18,949 nt of DNA from Candidatus Omnitrophota bacterium. Its GTDB lineage: Bacteria; Omnitrophota; Gorgyraeia; Duberdicusellales; 4484-171. Both the position numbers and the translations under genes were made by a program. A model generated the notes under the pieces. It had not been told where the DNA came from. It worked only from the letters and a program-made list of their open reading frames with translations, and searched no databases. This document shows positions 6,897 through 12,821 of this stretch, piece by piece. How positions within the stretch are numbered: the stretch's first letter is position 1; every line of letters begins with the position of its first letter. The DNA lies in assembly GCA_028717025.1 (NCBI GenBank), contig JAQUOR010000010.1, positions 1 to 18,949 on the forward strand. Direction: 5' to 3'.

Positions 6897-7490
6897 ATGC
6901 GTAACGTTATTTTCGTCATATTGTTTTTGTCTCTTATTACGGCACCAGGGATGCTTTATGCAATGGACATTACGCAATCTATTTCCGGCATAGAAGTTTT
7001 AAGCGGCTATTTTGGAATAGGGCAGAAGGATCTTGAGGAAACACAGAGTACGTATGAAGGGGTCCCGTTATTCGTAGGTGTTAATTTTGATGTCAAGCCT
7101 CTTGCTGAAAAAATAGGAATCCGCACTGCCGGAAGATTGGATTTCGTTCTTGAACCGTTCGCAAATGCGGTACTTAAACCCAACGATAATATTGAGGCGG
7201 GTTCAAATTTCCTATTAAAATACGTATTCCCGCTTAGCAAAAAATTCCAACCCTATATAAAAGGCGGTGAGGGTATCTCGTATATGAGCCAGCACACCAA
7301 AGAGCAGTCTACCCAGTACAATTTCCTTTCCCAGGCAGCTGCAGGTTTTCATTACTTTATCAATGACAGTCTGGCGGTAACCATGGAATACCGGTATCGC
7401 CATCTCTCGAATGCAGGTATTGAAAAGCCCAATAACGGCATCAATACCGATTTTGTCTTGGGAGGAATTACCTATTACTTCAAACAATGA
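6897..7490 (+). CDS. PagL-like lipid A deacylase, outer membrane beta-barrel
   Basis: This 197-residue protein has a signal peptide ending near LYA at 20-22 and alternating hydrophobic strands ending in an aromatic residue pair (ITYYFKQ), as expected of an outer membrane barrel. Its C-terminal YRYRHLSNAGIEKPNNGIN segment matches the acyloxyacyl hydrolase/PagL family (PF09411), which removes the 3-O-acyl chain from lipid A. The catalytic His169 and Ser171 are in place. In Pseudomonas PagL, as I recall it, a Glu follows twelve residues after the Ser; here that position (183) is Asn. It has a strong Shine-Dalgarno sequence (AAAGGAGG) and lies just downstream of the TPR gene. Its last codons overlap the next gene by an ATGA. 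The finding implies lipid A-bearing LPS. Confidence 0.82.
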   Translation: MRNVIFVILFLSLITAPGMLYAMDITQSISGIEVLSGYFGIGQKDLEETQSTYEGVPLFVGVNFDVKPLAEKIGIRTAGRLDFVLEPFANAVLKPNDNIEAGSNFLLKYVFPLSKKFQPYIKGGEGISYMSQHTKEQSTQYNFLSQAAAGFHYFINDSLAVTMEYRYRHLSNAGIEKPNNGINTDFVLGGITYYFKQ

Positions 7491-7939
7491 TACGAAAAGC
7501 AAAGATAGTTGACGCAAAAGCCATTTATGAACTTATCAATGCCTGGGCAAAAGAGGGACGCGTTCTTGAGCGCCCCTTGAATCATATCTACGAGAATATA
7601 AGGGACTTCTGGGTTGAAGAGCACGCCAAAAAGATAATCGGTTGTTGTGCACTGCATAGTATCGGTTGGCAGGACTTAGGCGAGATAAAGTCATTAACGG
7701 TTGCAAAAAAATTCCAGGGTCGCGGCATAGGAAAAAAGTTGGTAAATAAATGCCTCGCGGAAGCACCCATCCTGGGAATTAGGAACGTTTTTGCGCTCAC
7801 GTTTGCCGCTCAATTCTTCAAAAAACTTGGGTTTAAGCCGGTAGACCGCAAAGAACTCCCTCATAAAATCTGGAGCGATTGCGTCAATTGCGTCTACTTT
7901 CCTGATTGCCGCGAGGAAGCGGTGATATTCAAAATTTAA
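7487..7939 (+). CDS. GNAT N-acetyltransferase, ArgA-like
   Basis: This 150-residue acetyltransferase resembles the short, stand-alone N-acetylglutamate synthases (COG1246) that start arginine synthesis by acetylating glutamate with acetyl-CoA. The acetyl-CoA pyrophosphate loop is visible as QGRGIGKKL at 77-85, after the conserved IKSLTVAKKFQ strand. The FKKLGFKPVDRKELPHKIW block and the following Cys motif CVNCVYFPDC at 132-141 are features I associate with this short ArgA-type branch; the cysteines may bind metal or act as a regulatory site. The start codon overlaps the PagL stop (ATGA), which is odd company for an arginine gene. No other arg genes are in the window, so the substrate is inferred from similarity only. 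Confidence 0.8.
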   Translation: MIRKAKIVDAKAIYELINAWAKEGRVLERPLNHIYENIRDFWVEEHAKKIIGCCALHSIGWQDLGEIKSLTVAKKFQGRGIGKKLVNKCLAEAPILGIRNVFALTFAAQFFKKLGFKPVDRKELPHKIWSDCVNCVYFPDCREEAVIFKI

Positions 7940-7995
7940 AAAGAATTACCCTGAGGGATCTTAGGAATAATTTTATCGTCATGGACGGAAAATTT

Positions 7996-8017
7996 AAAGC
8001 GCGTTTCCGGGCGCTTT
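7996..8017 (+). other. Intergenic hairpin
   Basis: A perfect 7-bp inverted repeat (AAAGCGC and GCGCTTT with an 8-base loop) lies after the acetyltransferase gene. It is not followed by a T-run, so it is at best a weak terminator. The bases TTGACA at 8016-8021 overlap its right arm, but no fitting -10 follows. Confidence 0.4.
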
Positions 8018-8053
8018 GACAACCTAAATGTTTTATTCCGGAAGTTAACTCAT

Positions 8054-8084
8054 CCCGCTCAAGGCGCGGGACTCATTAAGGAGG
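8054..8084 (+). promoter_or_regulatory. Leader element before acyl-CoA dehydrogenase
   Basis: A 5-bp GC hairpin (CCCGC at 8054-8058, GCGGG at 8066-8070) is directly followed by ACTCATTAAGGAGG (8071-8084), the Shine-Dalgarno region of the acyl-CoA dehydrogenase. It is the third, more diverged copy of the hairpin plus TCATT-(A/G)AGGAGG arrangement also seen before panD and the cyclophilin gene. Confidence 0.45.
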
Positions 8085-8088
8085 AAAA

Positions 8089-9255
8089 ATGTCGTTGATG
8101 ATCGAATATCCTTTGACCGAAGAACAAAAAATGCTTAAGGAATTATGCCGTCAGATCGCAGAAGAAAAGATCCGCCCTCATTCACGGGAGCTTGACGAAA
8201 AAGAACAGTTTCCCGCTGAGATCATGAAAGCGCTGGCGCAGGCCGATTTGTTCAGTCTCTGTATCCCGCAAGTCTACGGAGGAATGGGAACGGGATTGCT
8301 TGAGCTTTGTATAGCTACAGAAGAGATTTCGCGCGTTGACGGGGGTGTGGCGACCGCGTATGCCGCATCGTTTTTAGGAATGTTCCCGATTCTGATAAAC
8401 GGCACAGAGGAACAGAAGAAAAAATATCTGCCTGGTCTTGCCTCCGGCAAGCACCTTGCGGCGTTCGGATTAACCGAACCGGAGGCAGGTTCCGACGCCT
8501 CAGGGGTAAAAACTACCGCACGGAAAGAAGGAAACTATTATATTCTAAACGGAACAAAGCATTTTATTACTAACGGCGGAGATGCCGAAGTTTACACCAT
8601 CATTGCGGTGACCGATAAAAAGAGAGGTCCTCGGGGCGTTTCTGCGTTTATCGTGGAAAAAAACACTCCTGGTTTTACGTTCGGAAAAAAAGAAGAAAAA
8701 TTAGGTATTCGTGCCTCTTCGACGCGCGAATTGATTTTTAACGAAGTTAAGGTTCCTGCCGAGAATCTTCTCTCCGGCAGGGAAGGGATCGGATTCATTT
8801 CCACCATGCGTACGTTCGACCAATCGCGGCCCGGCGTCGCTGCGCAGGCAGTCGGCATTGCGCAGGGAGCACTTGAACTTGCGGTTGAATACGCGCATAG
8901 CCGGGTTCAATTCGGTAAACCTATCAGTTCATTTCAGGGGATACAGTGGATGCTGGCAGACATGGCCACAAAAGTTGAAGCTGCGCGTAGTTTAGTGTAT
9001 AGCGTGGCATCAATGGTCGATAGAGGGCTAAAAGAAGTAGGCAGCGCATCTGCTATGGCAAAGATGTTTGCTTCGGACGTCGCCATGGAAGTTACCACAA
9101 ATGCAGTCCAGATATTCGGCGGATATGGGTATATGCGCGATTACCCGGTTGAAAAATTTATGCGTGATGCAAAAATTACCCAGATCTATGAAGGCACAAA
9201 CCAGATTCAAAGAAATATCATTGCGCTTGATTTGATAAAGAAATTCGGCAAATAG
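8089..9255 (+). CDS. Acyl-CoA dehydrogenase (short-chain/butyryl type)
   Basis: This 388-residue FAD enzyme introduces the alpha-beta double bond into acyl-CoA and passes electrons to an electron-transfer flavoprotein. Family motifs are all present: FGLTEPEAGSDA near 136-147, the FITNGG substrate and FAD segment, RVQFGKPISSFQ, the FGGYGYMRDYPVEK block and IYEGTNQIQR at 366-375, in which Glu368 is the expected catalytic base. The length and motif spacing match butyryl- or short-chain acyl-CoA dehydrogenases. Chain-length preference cannot be told. It stands alone: no etfAB, thiolase, crotonase or hydroxyacyl-CoA dehydrogenase is in the window, unlike the usual bcd operon. It has a good Shine-Dalgarno sequence in a hairpin-bearing leader and is closed by a strong terminator. 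Confidence 0.95.
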   Translation: MSLMIEYPLTEEQKMLKELCRQIAEEKIRPHSRELDEKEQFPAEIMKALAQADLFSLCIPQVYGGMGTGLLELCIATEEISRVDGGVATAYAASFLGMFPILINGTEEQKKKYLPGLASGKHLAAFGLTEPEAGSDASGVKTTARKEGNYYILNGTKHFITNGGDAEVYTIIAVTDKKRGPRGVSAFIVEKNTPGFTFGKKEEKLGIRASSTRELIFNEVKVPAENLLSGREGIGFISTMRTFDQSRPGVAAQAVGIAQGALELAVEYAHSRVQFGKPISSFQGIQWMLADMATKVEAARSLVYSVASMVDRGLKEVGSASAMAKMFASDVAMEVTTNAVQIFGGYGYMRDYPVEKFMRDAKITQIYEGTNQIQRNIIALDLIKKFGK

Positions 9256-9278
9256 ACCAAGCCATTTCCCGAAACATA

Positions 9279-9313
9279 AAAAAACCGTATCGTTAACAGC
9301 GATACGGTTTTTT
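9279..9313. terminator. Bidirectional rho-independent terminator
   Basis: A perfect 14-bp stem (six A plus CCGTATCG at 9279-9292, CGATACGG plus six T at 9300-9313) closes a 7-base loop. It has a T-run on the plus strand and, from the A-run, one on the minus strand. It therefore can end both the acyl-CoA dehydrogenase transcript and the convergent HD-GYP transcript. Confidence 0.95.
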
Positions 9314-9355
9314 GTTGCGCAGAGAGGCATTGAGGTGCGGTCGCGCATTTTTTTG

Positions 9356-9432
9356 AAATTCAAAATCGCAAATCACAATTTCCTAAAGAGATAGAATATT
9401 TTAAATTTGCAATTTGGTGCTTAAAATTTATA
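9356..9432. repeat. Degenerate AT-rich inverted repeat
   Basis: Two related AT-rich stretches of the kind AAATCGCAAATCACAATTT and AAATTTGCAATTTGGTGCTT lie in opposite orientation between the two convergent genes; ATTTTAA/TTAAAAT forms a perfect 7-bp core. This style of CAAATTGCAAATT sequence recurs between genes in many bacteria. No coding potential is seen. Confidence 0.35.
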
Positions 9433-9450
9433 CTATCCGAACAAGATAAG

Positions 9451-10836
9451 TTATTTATGCGGCGGGCTTAGAATTTCAGGCGTGCGTTTCAATATCTTTA
9501 CGAAGGACTCAACGACATCGGGATCAAATTGAACGTTCTTGCAATGCTCTAATTCTTCAACTGCCTGCTGGAGCGTTAATGCTTTGCGGTATGGCCTGTC
9601 GGTCGTCATGGCATCAAAGGTATCTGCTACTGCGATGATCCGCGCACCCAGCTCAATGGCGTGCCCCTTAAGCTGGTCCGGGTAGCCTTTCCCGTCAAAG
9701 CGTTCGTGGTGATGTCGTATCAAAAGGGATGCTTCCTTTAAAAACGAAAGCGACTGAACAATCTCGTCACCCTTAGCGGCATGCAGCTTTATTTGTTCGT
9801 ATTCCTCATTGTTGAGTTTCTCGGTTTTCAACAATACGTTATCGCGGATACCGATTTTTCCTACGTCGTGAAGGAGCGCAGCACGGGTAAGCATTTCCTG
9901 CTCCTGATAATTAAGGTTCATCTCCTTGCCGATAGCAACAGAATAACGCGTTACGTTCTCGGAATGCCACTTCGTGTAAGGATCGCGGGCATCAATGGCA
10001 GACGCTAATGCAGCGATCGTTTTTAAGTAACTTTCGTTGATCTGCTCATAAAGAATAATGTTCTTAAAGGCAATCGCCCCTACCTTGGCGACGTTGACGA
10101 GAAAGGAAAAGTCACTTTTTGAAAAAGGGCGATTATTTTTTTTGTTACAAACGTGTAAAACGCCTATTGCATCTTTTTGAAAAACAAGCGGAACACTTAT
10201 AAAGTTACCCTCAAGGTAACTTTCTTTGTTCATTGCTTTAAAATAGTGGTCTTTATCCAGCGCCTCTACCAGAGTAGGTTTATTTTGAGCAATGACGAAC
10301 CCGGAGATGCTTTCTCCCTCTTTAAGAGAAAACTCTTCAGTGGTTGGTTTTTGAAGACCAAGCGCATAGATAATTTTAAGCGTCTTGGTTCCATGCTCCC
10401 GCAGTATAAGGACAGTTTTTTGAACATTCAAAAAATTATGAACGCTTTCGACGATGTATTTGGCAACGGCATTACGTTCCAGTGCAAGCGACAGTTGCTC
10501 ATTCAACTTAAAAATAAAGTCAGTTTCTTCCTCATGCCACACCTTATCGTCTAAGTGCGTTATGGCGGGAGCGTTCGTTGCCCGCTTGTACTGCGATCCA
10601 AGGATTTTATGGTCAGCCTGAAGCTCATTGTACCGCGTAAGGAGGCTTGTCTGCACTTCCCGCAAAAATTTAGTCTTCAATTTATAAAGGGCCAGCGCCG
10701 ACGCAAAGACAAAAAGGATAATTGCCGCAAGGATTGCCAGACACGCAAGAAGCATCGGCAAGGAAAGCGAAACAACTTTTTCGGGTGACGTAAGCAAGCG
10801 CCAGACATGGGTAAACTGATTGAAAATAATATTCAT
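9451..10836 (-). CDS. GAF/HD-GYP cyclic-di-GMP phosphodiesterase
   Basis: This 461-residue signalling enzyme is predicted to hydrolyse c-di-GMP to pGpG or GMP. Domains in order: one membrane anchor at about 22-51, a short coiled linker to about 100, a GAF-type sensor at about 105-262 (with VPLVFQKDAIGVLHVCNK), and an HD-GYP domain at about 268-450. The metal-binding HD pair is His323-Asp324 in HDVGKIGI, and the signature HHERFDGKGYP spans 376-386, with GYP intact at 384-386. The VADTFDAMTTDRPYRKAL block is also typical. It is the only gene called on the minus strand and is convergent with the acyl-CoA dehydrogenase. No GGDEF or PilZ protein is in the window, so its partners are elsewhere. The ATG at 10836 has a weak Shine-Dalgarno sequence but a clear promoter 5' of it. 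Confidence 0.95.
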   Translation of the reverse strand: MNIIFNQFTHVWRLLTSPEKVVSLSLPMLLACLAILAAIILFVFASALALYKLKTKFLREVQTSLLTRYNELQADHKILGSQYKRATNAPAITHLDDKVWHEEETDFIFKLNEQLSLALERNAVAKYIVESVHNFLNVQKTVLILREHGTKTLKIIYALGLQKPTTEEFSLKEGESISGFVIAQNKPTLVEALDKDHYFKAMNKESYLEGNFISVPLVFQKDAIGVLHVCNKKNNRPFSKSDFSFLVNVAKVGAIAFKNIILYEQINESYLKTIAALASAIDARDPYTKWHSENVTRYSVAIGKEMNLNYQEQEMLTRAALLHDVGKIGIRDNVLLKTEKLNNEEYEQIKLHAAKGDEIVQSLSFLKEASLLIRHHHERFDGKGYPDQLKGHAIELGARIIAVADTFDAMTTDRPYRKALTLQQAVEELEHCKNVQFDPDVVESFVKILKRTPEILSPPHK

Positions 10837-10873
10837 GGTTTTAAAACTTATCGATACTCAACGAACACTAAAA

Positions 10874-10901
10874 ATTGTATCATGTTTTATTTTTTCTACA
10901 A
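10874..10901 (-). promoter_or_regulatory. Promoter of the HD-GYP gene, extended -10
   Basis: On the minus strand TTGTAG (10901-10896) is followed after 16 bases by TACAAT (10879-10874), preceded by TGA, giving the extended -10 form TGATACAAT. Transcription would start near 10867, about 30 bases before the ATG of the HD-GYP gene. Confidence 0.6.
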
Positions 10902-10991
10902 TAGCGAAAAATGCGCATAGCTATTACGCATACAGGAGGTTGTTACCGTAAACCTGTACGTAAGGTTTAGAATGCGTATGCAATAAAGAGT

Positions 10992-11020
10992 GTGGCAAAA
11001 AACATCATTTCTGCTATAAT
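10992..11020 (+). promoter_or_regulatory. Extended -10 promoter TGCTATAAT with long leader
   Basis: TGCTATAAT (11012-11020) is a perfect extended -10; the -35 position (GTGGCA, 17 bases upstream) matches the consensus only partly. Transcription would begin near 11027, leaving a leader of about 155 bases with two hairpins before the ATG at 11182. The same nonamer occurs at 16155-16163. Confidence 0.6.
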
Positions 11021-11181
11021 TAATCATTCTGCATCTCTATGCGCAGGATTTCCTAAGGCCTGCATACGTAGGGAAGGGTTATTTTCGTAAGCGCCTCTGC
11101 GAGACGCCCTGGTCAGTATCCGGATAGGTTCGATTTTTCGTGTACTGCACGCGTAACCTGGCATATTAAAAAGGGGGATAC

Positions 11182-11646
11182 ATGAAACTGTCCGTTATCA
11201 TTATGTTGACAATGTGTATAATGTCATGTGCCTACGCGCAAGAAATCTCTTATACGAGCCAGATTGAGCAGCTGCGCACAGAGTCCGAAAACCTGAAAAA
11301 CCTGCTTGCGTCAAATACGATGGATTACAACAAGTATGATAAATGGTATGGCGCGTTCAAGCCGTTAGCGGAAACATTCGAAAAGAATTTCTCGTCAAAG
11401 TATAAACAAAATAATTCATTTCAGCTGGCAGAACAATCCTGCGATAACTTTTCCCTTGCCTGGATGCTCCTTAAACAGGCAGATTATGCCGATACCCAAT
11501 ATAAAGAATTTATTACCACGGGCGACGTCGGGTATGCGCATAAATGGAAAGATGAAGCAAGCACCAAACGGAATGATGCAATCTCAAAAATAAAGCAGGC
11601 GTTCGAGTTGCTTGAGCAGGCATATTCTGCGGCCAGGAGCGAGTAA
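11182..11646 (+). CDS. Secreted helical protein of unknown function
   Basis: I do not recognise this 154-residue protein. It starts with a signal peptide (hydrophobic residues 3-18) with a likely signal peptidase I site after AYA near residue 19 (AYA-QE). A Cys at 16 in IMSC is a weak alternative lipobox. The mature part is rich in Glu, Lys, Gln and Ala, contains almost no Gly or Pro, and should form amphipathic helices, for instance SQIEQLRTESENLKNLLA and the C-terminal ISKIKQAFELLEQAYSAA, so a coiled-coil or helical bundle in the periplasm is likely. The AAGGGGG Shine-Dalgarno sequence is good, and the gene has a long structured leader. A second gene follows after 20 bp, suggesting a two-gene unit, though that product is not secreted. 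Confidence 0.75.
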   Translation: MKLSVIIMLTMCIMSCAYAQEISYTSQIEQLRTESENLKNLLASNTMDYNKYDKWYGAFKPLAETFEKNFSSKYKQNNSFQLAEQSCDNFSLAWMLLKQADYADTQYKEFITTGDVGYAHKWKDEASTKRNDAISKIKQAFELLEQAYSAARSE

Positions 11647-11666
11647 AACAATCAAATAATGGTGTT

Positions 11667-12053
11667 ATGAAATTGCAATTTGCCTTTTTGTGCGACAGCG
11701 CGAATATATCCCAAAACAATCTTTTTAACGCATTGGGCGGAGGGATCGAGAATATCTTCTTAAGCCAGCTTCCCTTTACCAGGCCCCTTACGTTGCTTCT
11801 GCGTGTTGAATATGACCTCGTGATGGAAAGCGGAGAACATGATGTCAATATACGGGTATTAAACGCTAACGGCGCCGATAAAATAACGCCCCTTTCCCTG
11901 CGGATAACATTTCCCGAAAAGGAGCGTTTTTTTAACTTTGTCGCCGCACTTGTACCTACGTTCGATGAGTATGGCGCACATAGCGTTGAGATTGCGGTTG
12001 ACCGGTATGGCGTTGCCTCGATCCCGCTTAATGCCGTGGCACAGAAAGGTTAA
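11667..12053 (+). CDS. DUF6941-like cytoplasmic protein
   Basis: This 128-residue protein has no signal peptide. Its N-terminal pattern, AFLCDSANISQNNLFNALGGGIENIF followed by LPFTRPLTLLLRVEY, resembles what I recall of the DUF6941 family: small beta-rich proteins with a conserved AxLCDxAxxxxxKLxxLGGG start. No function is known for that family. The remainder alternates hydrophobic and polar residues, as in a beta-sandwich, with EHDVNIRVLNANG and HSVEIAVDRYGVASIPL as likely strand pairs. The start is at an ATG 20 bp after the secreted protein gene, with a poor Shine-Dalgarno sequence (GGTGTT), so it may depend on coupling. The family call is from memory of the motif and needs a profile search. 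Confidence 0.6.
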   Translation: MKLQFAFLCDSANISQNNLFNALGGGIENIFLSQLPFTRPLTLLLRVEYDLVMESGEHDVNIRVLNANGADKITPLSLRITFPEKERFFNFVAALVPTFDEYGAHSVEIAVDRYGVASIPLNAVAQKG

Positions 12054-12071
12054 GGGTGATTATCGAATGGT

Positions 12072-12119
12072 ATCCCGCCTGCACTTTATAAAGTGTTATA
12101 ACACTGATTTCGACGGGAT
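12072..12119. promoter_or_regulatory. Double overlapping palindrome, operator-like
   Basis: Two perfect 14-bp palindromes overlap by four bases: one at 12082-12095 (CACTTTATAAAGTG) and one at 12092-12105 (AGTGTTATAACACT). The result is three alternating CACT/AGTG/CACT units separated by two TTATAA cores. A further 6-bp inverted repeat (ATCCCG at 12072-12077, CGGGAT at 12114-12119) brackets them. The site lies 83 bases before the upstream start of the cyclophilin gene and looks like a cooperative repressor site or a structured RNA. Confidence 0.55.
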
Positions 12120-12131
12120 CAATCCGACGAA

Positions 12132-12183
12132 GCGTTTTTTCCCGGCTTATGCCTTTAAAAAAACGCACGTCTCATTGAGGAGG
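12132..12183 (+). promoter_or_regulatory. Cyclophilin leader: hairpin plus TCTCATTGAGGAGG
   Basis: A 9-bp stem (GCGTTTTTT at 12132-12140, AAAAAACGC at 12158-12166) with a nested GGC-TTAT-GCC hairpin in its loop is followed by ACG and then TCTCATTGAGGAGG (12170-12183), identical over 14 bases to the panD leader. The GGAGG lies only four bases before the ATG at 12188. Confidence 0.5.
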
Positions 12184-12187
12184 TAGT

Positions 12188-12730
12188 ATGAAAAAAATAT
12201 TTATGGTACTATGCTTCTTTTTCGTTTGTATGAGTATCTACAAAGGAGGAATTGCTATGACGCAGACGATCGTTCTTGAAACAACGCAAGGTTCTATTGA
12301 GATTAAATTAATGCCGGACATCGCACCAAAAGCCTGCGAAAATTTTACCGCGCTTATTGAAAAAGGGTATTATAACGGGATTATTTTTCACAGGGTAATC
12401 AAACAATTCATGATACAGGGAGGAGACCCGACAGGAACCGGACGCGGCGGGGCTTCGATTTGGAATAAATCCTTTGAAGATGAAGTTACGCCGGCGGTAA
12501 AATTCGATCGTCCCGGGATCCTTGCGATGGCAAACGCCGGCCCCAACACAAACGGCAGTCAATTTTTCATAACAACCGCAAAGACACCCTGGCTCAACGG
12601 CAAGCATACCATTTTCGGTGAAGTCATTTCCGGTTACGACGTCGTGACGAAAATAGAAAACGCGCCGGCTGACGAAGCAGATAAACCCTTGACCGAACAA
12701 AAAATTATTAAAGCATATTTGAAAAAATAG
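12188..12730 (+). CDS. Cyclophilin-type peptidyl-prolyl isomerase, possible dual start
   Basis: This cis-trans prolyl isomerase of the cyclophilin type assists protein folding. The 180-residue form shows the catalytic block FHRVIKQFMIQGGDPTGTG at 67-85 (Arg69, Phe74, Gln77), GPNTNGSQFF at 118-127 and WLNGKHTIFGEV at 135-146. A complete domain of about 157 residues starts at Met24. Residues 1-23 form a basic-hydrophobic leader with a possible cleavage site after GIA at 21-23, which would make this copy periplasmic. An in-frame ATG at 12257 encodes exactly Met24 and has a better Shine-Dalgarno sequence (AAAGGAGG, 7-base spacing), so a cytoplasmic form of 157 residues is equally possible. No terminator follows directly. 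Confidence 0.93.
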   Translation: MKKIFMVLCFFFVCMSIYKGGIAMTQTIVLETTQGSIEIKLMPDIAPKACENFTALIEKGYYNGIIFHRVIKQFMIQGGDPTGTGRGGASIWNKSFEDEVTPAVKFDRPGILAMANAGPNTNGSQFFITTAKTPWLNGKHTIFGEVISGYDVVTKIENAPADEADKPLTEQKIIKAYLKK

Positions 12731-12821
12731 AAAAAAGTAACGGGCGCACGTTAACAAACGGGCTGTTAATTATACGTAAAGAAAATCGCGCGCGAAAAGG
12801 ACCTAAAGCAAGGGGGAGCGT

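Larger units (their letters stand above)
10837..11181. other. Divergent intergenic region with two promoters and leader hairpins
   Basis: This 345-bp gap between the HD-GYP gene (minus) and the secreted protein gene (plus) holds no convincing gene. It contains one promoter in each direction (listed separately) and several hairpins: ATGCG/CGCAT at about 10910-10932, AGGTT/AACCT around 10935-10955, a strong GCAGG/CCTGC stem extended by TAT/ATA at 11038-11066, and GCG-CTC/GAG-CGC at 11091-11107. The last two would lie in the roughly 155-base leader of the plus-strand transcript. A GGTTCGA near 11127 resembles a tRNA T-loop, but no cloverleaf fits. Confidence 0.6.

Noticed and set aside
8016..8021. 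TTGACA as the -35 of a promoter for the acyl-CoA dehydrogenase.
   Set aside because: No -10-like hexamer is found at 15-19 bases downstream; the bases also belong to the right arm of a hairpin.
10991..11015. Sigma-54 promoter (TGGCA...TCTGCT).
   Set aside because: GG and GC are 19 bases apart instead of 12, so the site does not fit; a good extended -10 overlaps it.
11091..11160. tRNA-like stretch with GGTTCGA.
   Set aside because: No acceptor stem, D-arm or anticodon arm with the right spacing can be drawn around the T-loop-like heptamer.
11938..12186. Open frame of 82 codons spanning the end of the DUF6941-like gene and the cyclophilin leader.
   Set aside because: It overlaps the real gene in another frame and crosses the palindromes and the cyclophilin Shine-Dalgarno region; it is Arg- and Met-rich and resembles no protein.
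12733..12790. Promoter upstream of rubrerythrin (TTAACA...TATACG).
   Set aside because: The spacer would be 15 bases with a weak -10; I see no convincing promoter, only a GTTAA direct repeat.
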